64,000 bases of DNA from the NCBI GenBank assembly GCA_018907035.1, contig JACCIC010000001.1:5958501-6022500 (forward strand). Reading direction: 5' to 3'. Made by a program: the position numbers and the translations under genes. The notes below the pieces were generated by a model. That model saw only the letters and a list, made by a program, of their open reading frames with translations, had not been told where the DNA came from and did no database searches. This document shows, one piece after another, positions 24,982-37,630 of this stretch; the stretch's first letter is position 1, and each line of letters begins with the position of its first letter. Origin of the DNA: Sycobia sp. Sy_11 (taxonomy: Eukaryota > Arthropoda > Insecta > Hymenoptera > Epichrysomallidae).

Positions 24982-25179
24982 GTAAGACGGCGGAGGGTGG
25001 GGGAGGGAGAAGGAGGGTACCTTACGGATTTCTCCGTTGCGAGTGTACCCAGTAAGATTCGCAGACAGTTCGCCATCCTCCTGTCGGTCGCGCGCTCGCG
25101 CGCGCTGTTATAAATCGTCTTCTTTGGATTTTCCTCGGGCGCGGTGGCGGGGAAAAAGCCTCTCTTACGCTTTCCCCGG

Positions 25180-25182
<3 letters not shown>

Positions 25183-25235
<53 letters not shown>
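25183..25235. repeat. (TA)n tract, 53 bp
   Basis: Pure alternating AT within GC-rich DNA. Confidence 0.99.
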
Positions 25236-25237
<2 letters not shown>

Positions 25238-28200
25238 TGCGAGTCGTGTCGCGCCAGTGCGAGGCCCCCTTCGGCTTTCACTATCTATATATTTCTTATG
25301 TATATAGCGGCGAGGGAAACGGAGAATCAGCTCCCCGTATGTGTGGGCGCTACCTCGCCCCCCCCTCTGAAATCTCTCGGTCGCTGTCTATCTCTCTCAC
25401 TTCTTTTTCTTCATCTTCTTCTCTGTTGGGCGACAGATCGGAGGATCGGAAAAAAGGTTAGCGAAGCATTATTTTGACAGTTGCCTTTCGAGATATAAGC
25501 CTGGCTTCCATGCATCCACTTAGCCTAATAAACATTCCAATTAATTGAAGGCAGTAAATCATGGTTCATTATTTATAGTGTTTGGATTGCCTGTAACATT
25601 CCGAAAAATGTTTTTTTGTTTGTCAAATACACTATCATTATTAATTTTCTCTTCGTTGTTATAACAATATATTAAGTGTATTGCAATTTATAAACGCTAA
25701 ATATTCTTATATTATATCCTTAACGACTTACACAGGAATGAGAGGACAGCGATATTCATAGTTATTTATTTTAAAAAATTTTGAAAGAAATGTATTTATC
25801 CCCCTCTTGTCTGCAAATACAACACGTACCAAATACGCACCTCGCATAAGTGCAGCACAGAACCGGGATTTGAATTTCTCCCCGTGCGCAAAACGGCCGA
25901 TACGTATAAAGTTACAGTTGCTGCGTCGAGTACTTCTTATGCGGGATGGCAAGAAACCGAGCGACATAGAAATGGGCCCATGAATCGGTAGCCGCATACT
26001 CTCTACGTATAAAAAACACTTGATGAATCGTACGCCGAGTTGTGAGCGAAGTTCCCCTCCTACCCTCTCGCCAGCTACCACACCCGACCGAGTTCGAGTC
26101 ACCGACACGGCCCCTGATGCACTCCACCGACGATCAAGGCCGTGTGTATATAATTCAAGATTTCGATCGTAATCCGTAGAGGCATAGAGATATACGCTAC
26201 AGCTGCCTCTCCTTTTCCCGCCCTGTTCGACCACCGAGGAGTTGTGCTCTCTCTCTTCTCCCCCCGCCCCTTCTCGTTTTTACATCGCTCTTAAAACCCG
26301 ACCTCGGAACGCGCGCGCTCACAATGATTATTTCTCCCGATACGATGTGAGCGCGCGCGCGGCTCGCTTTTTCCAAAGCTCCGGTGTTACGTACAGAATA
26401 TATACCTATATATTACACGCCTGAGCTACTTCGCTGAATCATTCGCTCTCGTTCTCTCTCTTTCTTTCACTCCTCTTCTGTTCCTCTGCGTGCGCGTCCG
26501 TTCGTTAACCGCGCGCGGTGTGGCCGGAAGGGCTGCCCGTTGGAATGACCGAATCCCCCGGGGTTTATATGCTGTTAGTTATTTTGCCGCGTTTCCCCAC
26601 TACTTCCCTCCCCCCTCTATTATGCTACGTTTGTTTGGTCCTCCTCCTTTTCCACCCTGCGCGTTAGGTTATGCAACGATGCGCGCTCTGCTTCTTTCTC
26701 TTTCTCTCTGCGTTTCGTGAGCTAGGCAAAGAGGAGGATACAACTCCCTGTGCTTTTTGTTCCGTTGCGTCTAGGTTCGTGCGCCAATTATTACTGTATT
26801 CTAAAAATTATTTTTTTCTAATTTTTATATTTTTAGCTCTAATGTAAAATTTACAACATTTTTTGAATAGATATTCGGTTTTTTTTGTAGTATTTCAGTC
26901 ACCGTCTTTGTACAGTGCATTAGAACTTTTTTTGAATAGTACCCAAAAAGTTGAAAGAAAAGATTCTTTATTCTTAAGGGCACAGAAAATACTTCCTTTT
27001 ATGTATAACCTATTATAAAATACACGTGTTAAAAAAGGAAAAAGACAGAAAAAGGAATAAAATAAATTGTATCCATACGGACGAACAAATAGACAGAGCA
27101 GTGGCTTTAAAAAGTAAAAAATATAAGCAGGAATATCGACTTTCGTCTTTCCCTGTCTCTTTTACTCTGTCCAAGCACGTGATCTTTGGTGTACCAGATA
27201 TACCTACGTCGAGAGCGCGCGACTTTAACCGTAAACACCGCCCCTTTAACAGAGACGTCTAGGAGGCGACCGCACCGCGTGACGTCTGTCTCACGCACGC
27301 TCACGAGGGGATGAACGACGACGGTAGATCAGCGCGTTAAGAGATATATATGCATAGACAGATGTAAATGTATTCGTATTAAAATATACGTAAAATATAA
27401 GAAATCACAGCAGGAAGAAAATGTGTGTTTTGTAATAAATAATGTAAATATAAAATAGAAAATTATGCTGCAGATATACGCGTCTACTACTTGTCTACCA
27501 AGAGTAAAAGTGTAATGATATACCGTAGTCTAAGTCTGATCTCGTATTATCTTTATCTTTAACAAGTCGAAGCCGGTCGAACCAAATTGTCTAGATACCA
27601 CATCTAGAGGATTAAGTAAAAAAACTATTTGCAATTCACTGATCATCGATGATCTTAAATAGTTAAAAGTAACAAAGTTATATTGTCTGGAATTTTCATC
27701 AAGATTTTCGCGTTTTACTCTTTTTGATGGATATAGCATGTGTCCTCCTCCAGAGATCCGAAAAGATGACAGATAAGATGGAGAGATTAAACAGATTAAC
27801 TAGGAGGTTACCAATGATAGCGATTTGTCTGCGGATTGAACGATAATACTTTAATTCTAACAAATCCTAGTGCTTGTGCTGACAAATGAAATAGAACAAA
27901 GTATTTTATACTGATGCTTTTCAATTTAGAGCCTTGTTAAAAAATAGATGACATAATACGTTTGCCATCACAGTCTTCATCTCAAAAAGGTACAGGTATA
28001 TCAGTAAAATACATTTAATTTTTTGAGTGTGAAGAGATTCAATCCTCAACTCTTATCATTTAGTAGCACTAGACTACGTAACGTCTCACATCCACTTTAA
28101 AGGATAGCTCAGCAATAAATGATTGAAGAAATTTAACATTATCCTTATTCTTGAGAAGATTTTTTCTGGAGTTACGAATAACTATTTCGTATCTGCAATT

Positions 28201-28882
28201 AAAATATTCTTGATTTATTTAGAAATATAGAATAAATAGCAATGGTTATCTTACTATAGTCTATAAATCACTCCAATAAAGACAGTTGAATTTGGATTTA
28301 CAAATGCAGAATTTCGATATTCTATCAATACGTATAGGTTTGCTAAACTCTGTCTTTTCACTAAGTTTTCCACCATGTAAGCATGAGGAACATTATTTGG
28401 ATTTATGCGAAGAACATATCCGTAATGAAAAGGACCGACTAATTCCATTAATACCGAAAAAATCATAAACGTAATCACCTTTACGAAATTGTTAGATCTT
28501 CCTAATATAAGCGTGCAGGGAGTTAACATTGAGAACATTCACTATCCTTATTAATTACTTTTATATTATTTCTCATGTTTAAGTTAGTATAATCATTGCA
28601 TTTTCTTAATCATTAACATTTAATTAATTATTGCATATTGTTAAGTTACTGCAAGAGTTCTGATGCGTATTATCGATATTCATATTAGTACGAACTGATA
28701 AAAAGTTTGAAGAGTTCGGATATGAAACCACTTTTTTATGTCGTCATTAAAGATATTTATACTTTGATATGTTTTCGCTATATTAATTATAACATGAACT
28801 GCGAAGGTTAATAATAGACCAAGAACAGTCTGTACATTTGTGTTCCAACACTAGCGATCTTGTATTTTTATCATTGCAAGAA

Positions 28883-28941
<59 letters not shown>
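28883..28941. repeat. (CT)n microsatellite
   Basis: CT run with one TTT step near its start. Confidence 0.98.
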
Positions 28942-28942
<1 letters not shown>

Positions 28943-29742
28943 ATTTCCATGGGGGTCAATCGCCGTAGTTACGAGCCCTGTCCGGATTCCCTCGCATATA
29001 TTAATAGAACTCCCGCATACTGGGCGCGCAGATATGCCGCGTCGCTGTCCGCTCTACCCTCTCACCGAATTCTTGGCTGAGAGGGATTGTTGAGAAGGAC
29101 GGGAGCACAGTGCAGTGAGTTTCATAAATATGATGCACGACCGTCGCACGCGCGTCCATTCGTGTTCATTAGCGCTGAATGCAATATGGAATTGTTGGGC
29201 TAGACAATTTATATACACACATATATTAAATACCTCCGATCTGGTGAAAAGGTGGACACGCGCACATATGTAGCCAACGATCCTCGGTGACTACGGGTTA
29301 TTGAAAATAGCTTTTTTCGCATTTATTTGAAATAAAGTATAGTATACAGAGTGATAGTGGGCTCATTATTGATGAATTGATGGATAAAGTATTCACAAAC
29401 GATCGAAGTAATTAGATTTATGCATTTGTTAGCAGCTGGACTGCAGTTGTTCAAAATTACAGGAGCAAGTAAAAATGAAATGTATGTTTGTTCGAAGAGA
29501 AATGTCATCGAAGTGACAAAAAGAAATTCTAACGTTGAAACGTAAAATTAGAAAACTTCTCATTGGTATTTATAATGCAACAAATTTGAACTTAATTGGA
29601 TAAAAAAATAACTTAATGTTTATTATTTATTTTTCAACAACTGCGTGTTTACATGTGTTAACATATTTTACGTCGAACGAACAAAGTGACAAGGTCAGGG
29701 AGAAAAAGTGTAAACCTTGTCCCTAAAAGTGCGTAATTAATA

Positions 29743-29820
29743 TAGATATTCTCGTTTCAGGTCTCTTTGAAGTATAAGGATTTTGAACCCAAACAGCATG
29801 GCTCAGAAGTAGAAATTTGA
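29743..29820 (+). other. Acceptor-like site with a 19-codon open frame to a stop
   Basis: TATTCTCGTTTCAG ends at 29760. The next bases read VSLKYKDFEPKQHGSEVEI and then TGA; the other two frames stop at once. It is not recognised and is probably chance. Confidence 0.1.
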
Positions 29821-31235
29821 ATTATTCTGTCTTTCGCCGTATATTATATTGATGAGTTCTTGGAACTTCCATTTGGGAACATATAACTATATTTAATTCT
29901 GACAGGTTATACTCAATTGAAATAGACAAACTATAATTCAATTCAGATTGAGCACTGAATTTACCTTTGCAATCCCGAAAAGCAATGATATAATATCGAT
30001 TATTTAACATGGATGTTCAAGATACATAATTAACTCTATCTTACAAATCACTATATCTAACTGTTAAGTAATAGATACATATTCATACTAAAACGTTTAT
30101 AGCTTTCAGAGGTAAATTTATAATTTAAACATACATGGGAATATTTGTATCTCATCTTTAGTACATTATTGTCAGCTATTCACACTTCCGTAATCAATAT
30201 CTAAAATACTAATGAGAAATCGAGCAAGGAACACAGCATTATAAGTTTACAATTATTATCAATTAATTGAGGAATATTCATCTGTCGATCTATAAATCTT
30301 ATGTTTTATATTATAAAAGAAAATCAGATAAAGTAATTGAAAGGCCACATTAAGTAAAAAAACTTATACTTACAAAATTAAAATCTTAAAATTCAATGAT
30401 ATAATAAGCAATTGGCGAATGACTTCAGTATCTCTCTATCACAATTTAATTTCTTTCATATCAGTTCATTTCTTCATCTTTAAGTACGGAAGTAATATCC
30501 GGTGAAGTATATACTAATATAACGACGATCTGTGCATTGTCTTTTAGTTTATGAAATTCCGCAAATGGGAACATTTATACAATTACATTTGGTGAAAAAT
30601 TTAAAACGCATCAATAGCCATACTGGTCTACTTTGTCTTAAGCTACTTGCCAATAATGCTGGTACTTGACAATCGCTTTGCCTCTCTTTAAACGGCCCTG
30701 CGTCTGATCGTCGGAGAGTAGGAAAGCCGGCGTTGTGAAAAATGCACTCTAAGCTCAGAAGGGAGAAAGTGCGGCAGATAGAGAGTGAGAGGGGGGGGGC
30801 GAAAGAGAGGGCGAAAGAAACAGAGGAAGTGAAGAAGAGGAAGACGGCTTGGCACGCGCGAAAATATTTTCCTCCGCCCCGGGCGCGCACGCGCAACGCG
30901 TTTTACTTTTAACGTATGCACGCCGCCTGGCGAAGCACATAAATTGCGGTCCTCCTCATCGTTCGTGCTACGTCTTATTTACGATCCTGGCTGATTCCTC
31001 ACTTGTGCTAGTCTTTCTCTTTCTCTCTTTCTCGCTCTCTCGTGCACTCTCTCTCGTTCTCTTTCTCTCTCTCCCACTATTCTCTCTTATTAGCCGTGAT
31101 TTGTTGTGCATTGTTTCGACTTAACAAGTGAGTCGGGACGGTACGCGGTCGATGGATTATCGACGCTAATGACCGACTAATTATCGAATCGTCCTCTCTC
31201 GAACCTAGGGAAGGAGGATGAGAGTAGTGGAGAGG

Positions 31236-31252
31236 AGAAAGAGAGAGGAGAG

Positions 31253-31326
<74 letters not shown>
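31236..31326. repeat. (GA)n microsatellite
   Basis: Interrupted at the left, pure from about 31259. Confidence 0.98.
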
Positions 31327-31328
<2 letters not shown>

Positions 31329-31695
31329 CTGGTAAATGCATCCTACAGATGGATGCTCGGCAGACACAAAAAAAATTTAGCACATAGTCTAAGGTTCGTT
31401 GACTTTATTTAGAACTCACTTACAAGTGCATCGTTATATTACTAAATATAATAAATGTAATCCCCTTATAGTTTTGCAATTAGGTTCCAAAAACGTTGAA
31501 ATATGTTTTATTTGTTAACTAAATTCGCTTTCCAGGATCATCAAAATCATAAAAATCTTAGACATATATCGTATAAAAAATCGAACCTCCAAGTTGCGTT
31601 ATCTGCGATTTTTGGCCTACTTAACGATATTTTATTTAGAACATTGAAAATTTCAGACTGAAATCTTACGAAAGTTCTTTTGCACTTTCAATTTT

Positions 31696-31723
31696 TTTGC
31701 ATTCATTTGCATTCATTTACAAT
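31696..31723. repeat. 10-bp tandem repeat
   Basis: TTTGCATTCA repeated about 2.8 times. Confidence 0.85.
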
Positions 31724-31802
31724 ATCTAAATTTTTTCTCAATGTAAAATCTTTCGATAAAATGGCGTATTTCATTAAAAGTAATAACACTTGCTTTGCAA
31801 TG

Positions 31803-31838
31803 ACATTGATTTGCAATAAAACATTGATTTGCAATGAA
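31803..31838. repeat. 18-bp tandem duplication
   Basis: Two adjacent copies of ACATTGATTTGCAATRAA differing at one base. Confidence 0.93.
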
Positions 31839-32333
31839 TTTATTGATAAAGTCTTTGGTAGAGTTAAAATTATAAAACTTCTATACGCAAATAAAAACGT
31901 CATGCATTATTTGCACGTCGAACTCTTCTTCGATTAACACGTGACTTTGATATAATTTGAAGATGTAATACCAGAGTCCTGTGGCGGGGCTTGTATATCC
32001 AAATATAGTTCACTGTTTTGTTTGGGGTTCTTCAACGATTAGTATAGGGGAACGAATCGACAAGGCGTTCGTAATTAAATTTTAATGCTAGCCAATCTAA
32101 CAAATCATAGACGTTGAAAGAGATGCAATCAAAGCGCGTTCATTCGGCTCAGTGTTACGAAGTAGACGTTTATACGCGATTACCGATTAAATCGAAACAA
32201 CCGAACAGCACTCGCGGGAATCAAGCCGGCGCGCTGCACTAGATGCATCGGCTTATAGTACACTCCGAGCTGGAAGGAGGGCCCTTCCCCAGTCGGGAAA
32301 AGCATAAGTAGTTTTCGAGAGTTCGCTCAGACA

Positions 32334-32336
<3 letters not shown>

Positions 32337-32377
<41 letters not shown>
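32337..32377. repeat. (GA)n microsatellite
   Basis: Pure GA, 41 bp. Confidence 0.98.
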
Positions 32378-32381
<4 letters not shown>

Positions 32382-32578
32382 AAGAGGGGGCTGCGTGCCG
32401 CGGCGGCAATGCGTCGGATCAAACGGCAGCGCTCAACTTTATGGGTGCACCAACTCGGCACTCCTGATTACACTTAATTGTACAGGAAATGCCGAGAGTG
32501 TAACGAATGAAGGAATAGTTTGTTTTCAATTTTATCTGTACCGCTTCCCAACTTTCTTTCTTGCTCTGTATCAATCGG

Positions 32579-32580
<2 letters not shown>

Positions 32581-32620
<40 letters not shown>
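32581..32620. repeat. (GT)n microsatellite
   Basis: Pure GT, 20 units, followed by ATATATA. Confidence 0.98.
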
Positions 32621-32627
<7 letters not shown>

Positions 32628-33247
32628 GACGCGGGAGGACGCGTCGCTGCACCATCGGCTTTTGCGCGCATGAAGCCTCTGCTTTATTTGAAATCTGTTA
32701 TTAATTCCAAGCTTATATTATACTTATTATAACGCAGAGATTAGAGAGTTGCAAGAATCTTATCCGTAAAATTTATATTCGCTTGATCTCTGAATTTTGT
32801 CGCACAGCATTTGGCTTGATTACAGTCCGTTCCTTGTTAACGCGCATACATTGAATTAGAATCTGTGACATTGTACGCGGAAATAAAAAGAGCGCACCAC
32901 AATTTTCTTATCTGGCACATTTGAATGCTCTAGGCCTCTGATTAATTAGTATTATGTCCGCACTTAGGAACAGCCATTATCGGTAAAAATGCGACATTTT
33001 ACTATGTAACCGAGCATGTGTCGATTATAAGAGACATAGCCAAAACGGTCACGCGTTATATTTATGGCGTGAAGTGTAACTAAAAGTTGGTTATAGAGGA
33101 TGGCACAGTAAAGCGTTATCATTGTAACCTTCCTAATGTGTCCGAAGATTTAACTACGTTTTATCACAATACAACACATTCTTCACTGTGAAAGTCATTT
33201 AAATTAAACGTATTAAATTTGATTAAAAATGTAGTGGGCCATACCAA

Positions 33248-33289
33248 TTTTTTTTTCTTTTTTTTTTTTTAAATAGGTTTTTGTTTATT
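33248..33289 (-). other. AATAAA plus poly(A) signature on the - strand (retrocopy or 3'-end scar)
   Basis: On the - strand AATAAA (33289-33284) is followed by 13 bases and then an A tract interrupted by one G (33270-33248). This is the layout of a reverse-transcribed mRNA or non-LTR element tail. The - strand upstream sequence (33300-33420) gives no recognisable protein. A 7-bp ATACCAA occurs beside the tract and again near 33333, too short to be a convincing target duplication. It could also be a genuine 3' end of an unseen transcript. Confidence 0.3.
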
Positions 33290-34144
33290 AGAGACATAGA
33301 TGGTGTTGGCATCTACAGAAATTATATCAAATACCAAACATCAATGAAAAAAGGAAAAAAGGCTTAAAAGTGTTATTACAGTTCAGCAATGATCACAAAA
33401 ATAAAAAATATTACAATAGTATCTGTGAAAACATTTTCATTTATTAATTCGTGTTTTTTTTTCATGTGTTGACACGGCTCAAGTTTAAAACGCCGCCTGT
33501 AAATAAAAATTTTAATTTATCTTTGAACGTGCCTATTTATTAAAATTTTCCTTATATGTCTCCTTATTGTGCTGATCCTCTCTTAACAGAAATATTCATT
33601 TTTTAATCGGCCACTTGATCATCGCAATTAATTCCAGTCCCCGGATCAAATTAAGCGCCGCCGCGGCTAAAAATACACGTACGACCCGCATTCCTCCTCC
33701 CATCGTTCTCGGGCGCATATTCAGAGTGTTTGAAAGCATTCGTCGATGGCGAGGAGCTTAACAAGAGTTTTCGGAACAGCAATTGTGAAAATGCGCCACG
33801 AGCTGTCAACGAGTTCGATCGAACGAATATTTATGTAATAATGGAACCGTTCGCGAGACACAAGCATTCTTAAGAGGAACATGTCGCTATCGATCCAGCG
33901 AGAATTCGGCCGAATCACAGCCGTGCACGTGTAACGAATATGCAAAAGATGACTTAAGCCCTAACTTAGTTATTTGATAATGAATTCTGAGACGAAATTA
34001 TGGCCCCCCTCCCCTCTCTGTACGTCTTCTGGAGCGGCGCAGAGAGGTTGAACGCTTGTCCAGCGCGACGTCTTGATTAATTCGTGAGTAATTGTCGGTG
34101 ATGAAAAAAATGCGACCCTTCCCTCTTGCAGATATAAGAGAGAA

Positions 34145-34148
<4 letters not shown>

Positions 34149-34198
<50 letters not shown>
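34149..34198. repeat. (GA)n microsatellite
   Basis: Pure GA, 50 bp. Confidence 0.98.
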
Positions 34199-34200
<2 letters not shown>

Positions 34201-34499
34201 AAGACCGCTAGTGGGGGAGGGTAGAAAAGCTAGTGGGCGGGCGAAGGGTGAGCTTATCTCGCTCTTTCTACCGGGACTTTAGATTTCTTGGAATATCTTG
34301 CGCCTCTTTATACAGGCAAACTTTAATTGCCGGGAGAGATGGCGATCAATTTAAAGAGGGAGGCATGAAGTGGGAGGAGGAGGGGCGAAAGGGAGCGAGA
34401 AAGATTTTCGTAATGAGGTTTAATTGGCGTGGACGTCCGACTAACGGTGGAGTTTTCTTTTTTTTCGTTTTTCTTTTTTCTTCTGGTTTTATTTTTATG

Positions 34500-35570
34500 T
34501 GAATCGACGGCAAAGCATTAAAACAAATAGGTTCTTAATTTAGAGCCACTTCTGTCCGATTACACATCGCAAATCTCATGCTTGATGAAACGATTTTTCT
34601 TTGCTGTGCGTGTGTGCGATGAAGGCCTTACGAAATTCTCATTATGGCAATATCTGCTGCACAATAAATTTATATATACCAAAGTTTTACAATTTGTCCA
34701 TTATATAATAAGTATATAAATTTGCTTGTCAATTTTAATTTAACTGATAAGAAAATAACTGGCCAATACTTCTGGATTTTTTGAATTTTAGCAATTATTT
34801 TCACTTAATTTTATTGATTTGGACTTATTGTAATTATTGATTTGATTTTTCCCTCTTCAAATAGTTATTTCAAAATGGTCCATAGTCCAACGGTGCATAA
34901 TGAATATAGATCCGCTTGTGTCACGAATTTATTATAATAAAGGTACAATTAATAATTTATATTGCTGATTGAGAATTACAATATCGGAGGCAAAAATTAG
35001 CTTAATGCGTTTGCATTTGACCGAGTTGTAACCATATAGGATTAATGGGTAATCCTCTAGTACATGAATACATTTAGAAGCTACTTCCTGGAGGACATTA
35101 ATTTTAAAAAAAAAGAAAAAAATTAGTGATGGGTTCTAAGCTATAGTAGTAAATGAAATTATAATTAAATTACATATTGATCGATTAATATTTTAGAATT
35201 GACTTTGGAATTTTCAAAAAGGGAAGATTCATTTTACGAGTCCCGTTATTCGATAATATCACAAGGATGCAATTGAATAAAAAATAAGTAATAACTTTTA
35301 CAATTATTGGTTCTATACAATTAATTATTCAGTGATAACACATATGTGCACGAACTTTCGGAAATTAATAGAAGAAACTGTCATTTATTTCAGTTGATGA
35401 CATATTTTTACCAAAAGAAACCCAAATGATACATGTGATTCTTTTCTGAATATGTCAAATAAAAACTATAGATTTTTTTATTATTAAGTTTTTACTTGTT
35501 AATTTTTACAACAAGAAGGAATTCAAAATCTGCGTCTGTCCCAGATTTTTTTCATCGACTGGAGGAAGCT
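34500..35570. other. AT-rich non-coding
   Basis: No long repeat, exon or RNA gene is recognised. Confidence 0.6.
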
Positions 35571-36199
35571 TGATCAATACCTTTGCTCTTCGATACAGCT
35601 CGAGCACTCGCCTTATAATCACCGCCTAGAGGACTTCATAAATAATCCGAACGTTTAGAAATATTTTTGGAATGATTACGCTTTGATGAGCCTCCTGCCA
35701 ATCGATAATGTATCAGAAAAGGGGAGAGCAAATCACGAAATAGCGTTACGTTTTATTTATATACACGGCACCTCTCCCCTCCCTTCTTTGATCCGACGTT
35801 ATCCGCGTTTTTCATCAGCAACGCCAAAAATAAAAGCACTTACATTGGTCTCGAGCTTATCGGTCGATCGAAGAGAGGGCGAGAGGGGGATGGGGTGGGC
35901 CATATATAGGGAAAACACGCATGGAGCTTTCGACTCTCTCTCTCTCTCTCTTCTTTCTCTCGTTAGCTCTGCTAGTTTAGTATATAAATACGCGCTTCTT
36001 TCTGGCTTATACGAAGGGTGAGAGGGAGATACGGGTAGGTATTTATAGTCGGTTCGGAAGAAAGGAAGGCGAGAAAATGTCCGCTCTAAGTGCTTCTAGA
36101 CCTACCCCAAGGTGGTGGTGGCTACCGCGCGCACTTTTACCAATGCAGGCTCTAACAGTAAAAGTCCTTCGACGCTTCGTCCGCGAATGAAAGAGTGAT

Positions 36200-36201
<2 letters not shown>

Positions 36202-36248
<47 letters not shown>
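36202..36248. repeat. (GT)n microsatellite
   Basis: Pure GT, about 23 units. Confidence 0.98.
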
Positions 36249-36251
<3 letters not shown>

Positions 36252-36370
36252 AAATTGAGACAGAGGGAGAGGGGGGGTTAAATTATGCAATTAGCCGGAG
36301 TGCGTTCGTGGAAAAAAGATTTCACGCAGTCCGTTGGCCTTTCCAGCTTCGTCGAGACGAGGCTCTGACT

Positions 36371-36403
36371 CTCTGTCTCACTCGCTCTCTCTCTCTTTTC
36401 CAG
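36371..36403 (+). other. Strong 3' splice-like site followed by a short open frame
   Basis: A C/T-rich run ends CTCTTTTCCAG at 36403. One frame then stays open for 28 codons (beginning QPLTRLLALVKGG, ending EVEKLK) to a TAA. The peptide is not recognised. C/T repeats produce such acceptor-like strings easily. Confidence 0.15.
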
Positions 36404-36812
36404 CGCAACCTCTGACTCGGCTACTGGCGCTCGTAAAAGGTGGCGCGACGTCCGGTGAAGAAGGAAGACGGGAGGTGGAGAAATTAAAGTAACTCATGGT
36501 CTAATGAAAGCCACAGGAGGAGGAGAGGATTTAACTTAGTTCCGCAATGTTTATTTAATGCTACGCGAGGAAGCAGGCAGAAAAGTAGGAGGGGGAGAAC
36601 GTCTTGGTAAAAATGCAAGACGGTGAAGAATAGAGGCCCTGAATTTTGTTCCTACCTCCATAACTGCTCGAGTTTGCACTCGTTGCGCGCGTCGTCCAAA
36701 TACATCGATCGGCCCGTAATGTCAATCTCCGCTCCCAGCGTCCCTTTGGGCTACAAATCGAAATATATAACGGTCGCGCTCAAGCGAGCGAAGGCAAATA
36801 GAGGCAATTGTG

Positions 36813-36819
<7 letters not shown>

Positions 36820-36868
<49 letters not shown>
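36820..36868. repeat. (TA)n tract, 49 bp
   Basis: Pure alternating AT. Confidence 0.98.
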
Positions 36869-36872
<4 letters not shown>

Positions 36873-37216
36873 AGCTTTATAGAAATGCAGCGGCTAAGAG
36901 TGTCTGTATACTAGTGACCGTTATCTCGCGTGTAAGTGAGCGAGAAGCCCCAGAGGCGGAGTGCAAAGAAATTTTCGCCAGCCGTCCTCGCGTCTATCCT
37001 GTTCTCCTCGTCCTCTTCCTCCTTCTACTCCCGCGCAATAGTATAGCGAATCGTAGAACTTACATCACCACCGCACCATACATGTCGCAAAAATGAGAAA
37101 TCCTTTCGATTCGCATACACAACGCGGCCAGGACGCGACGGTTTTTCGTCGGAACATTTTGCGCGCGTGTGCTACGCATGGACTGTCTATTCTTAGATCA
37201 AACATATTATATCGCT

Positions 37217-37221
<5 letters not shown>

Positions 37222-37274
<53 letters not shown>
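37222..37274. repeat. (GA)n microsatellite
   Basis: Pure GA followed by GGAGGGAGG. Confidence 0.98.
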
Positions 37275-37277
<3 letters not shown>

Positions 37278-37418
37278 GGAGGGAATGATTGCGGTAGCAG
37301 CTCCATATAAAAAGTTTTGCACCTCTCGAAACCGTATATATACAATCTCCTTGAGTGATTATACGCGTTTTGCACACATGGGATGGAGAGTAAAAGGCTT
37401 TTGTGCGAGCTTTATATG

Positions 37419-37425
<7 letters not shown>

Positions 37426-37479
<54 letters not shown>
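37426..37479. repeat. (TA)n tract, 54 bp
   Basis: Pure alternating AT, about 170 bases before the ratchet-point candidate. Confidence 0.98.
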
Positions 37480-37484
<5 letters not shown>

Positions 37485-37630
37485 CTAATATATAAGTAGG
37501 AGTGAGTTTAGATTGACCGATTAACACATACTATATTGCAAAGAATAGAACACTTGTTTTTTTATATTAAAACTATTTAAGTTTCTTTCTGATTATGTGA
37601 TTGCTTTTAAAATTTTTTTAAAACGGATTA

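Larger units (their letters stand above)
24590..26780. other. GC-rich block around the candidate first exon
   Basis: Two GC-rich islands (about 24590-25450 and 25850-26760) flank an AT-richer gap. The second holds a 168-codon - strand frame (25728-26234) that resembles no family I know. The block holds the candidate TATA, ATG and donor described separately. Confidence 0.5.
26780..30680. other. AT-rich non-coding with one CT repeat
   Basis: A small CpG-rich patch is at 27170-27320 and another at 28940-29290. A 94-codon - strand frame (28254-28538) in AT-rich DNA is noted as a finding. Nothing else is recognised. Confidence 0.55.
30680..34500. other. Mixed non-coding, four long repeats
   Basis: GC-richer patches are at 30680-31240, 32200-32660 and 33600-34440, separated by AT-rich stretches. 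The poly(A) scar at 33.27 kb and the 31.7-31.84 kb tandem repeats lie here. Confidence 0.55.
35570..37420. other. GC-richer block with GT, TA and GA repeats
   Basis: The block contains the strong acceptor-like site at 36403. Unrecognised short frames are present. Confidence 0.5.

Noticed and set aside
25728..26234. 168-codon - strand open frame
   Set aside because: It lies in GC-rich DNA where stops are rare, has no recognisable motif or domain, and has overlapping frames. A chance frame is more likely.
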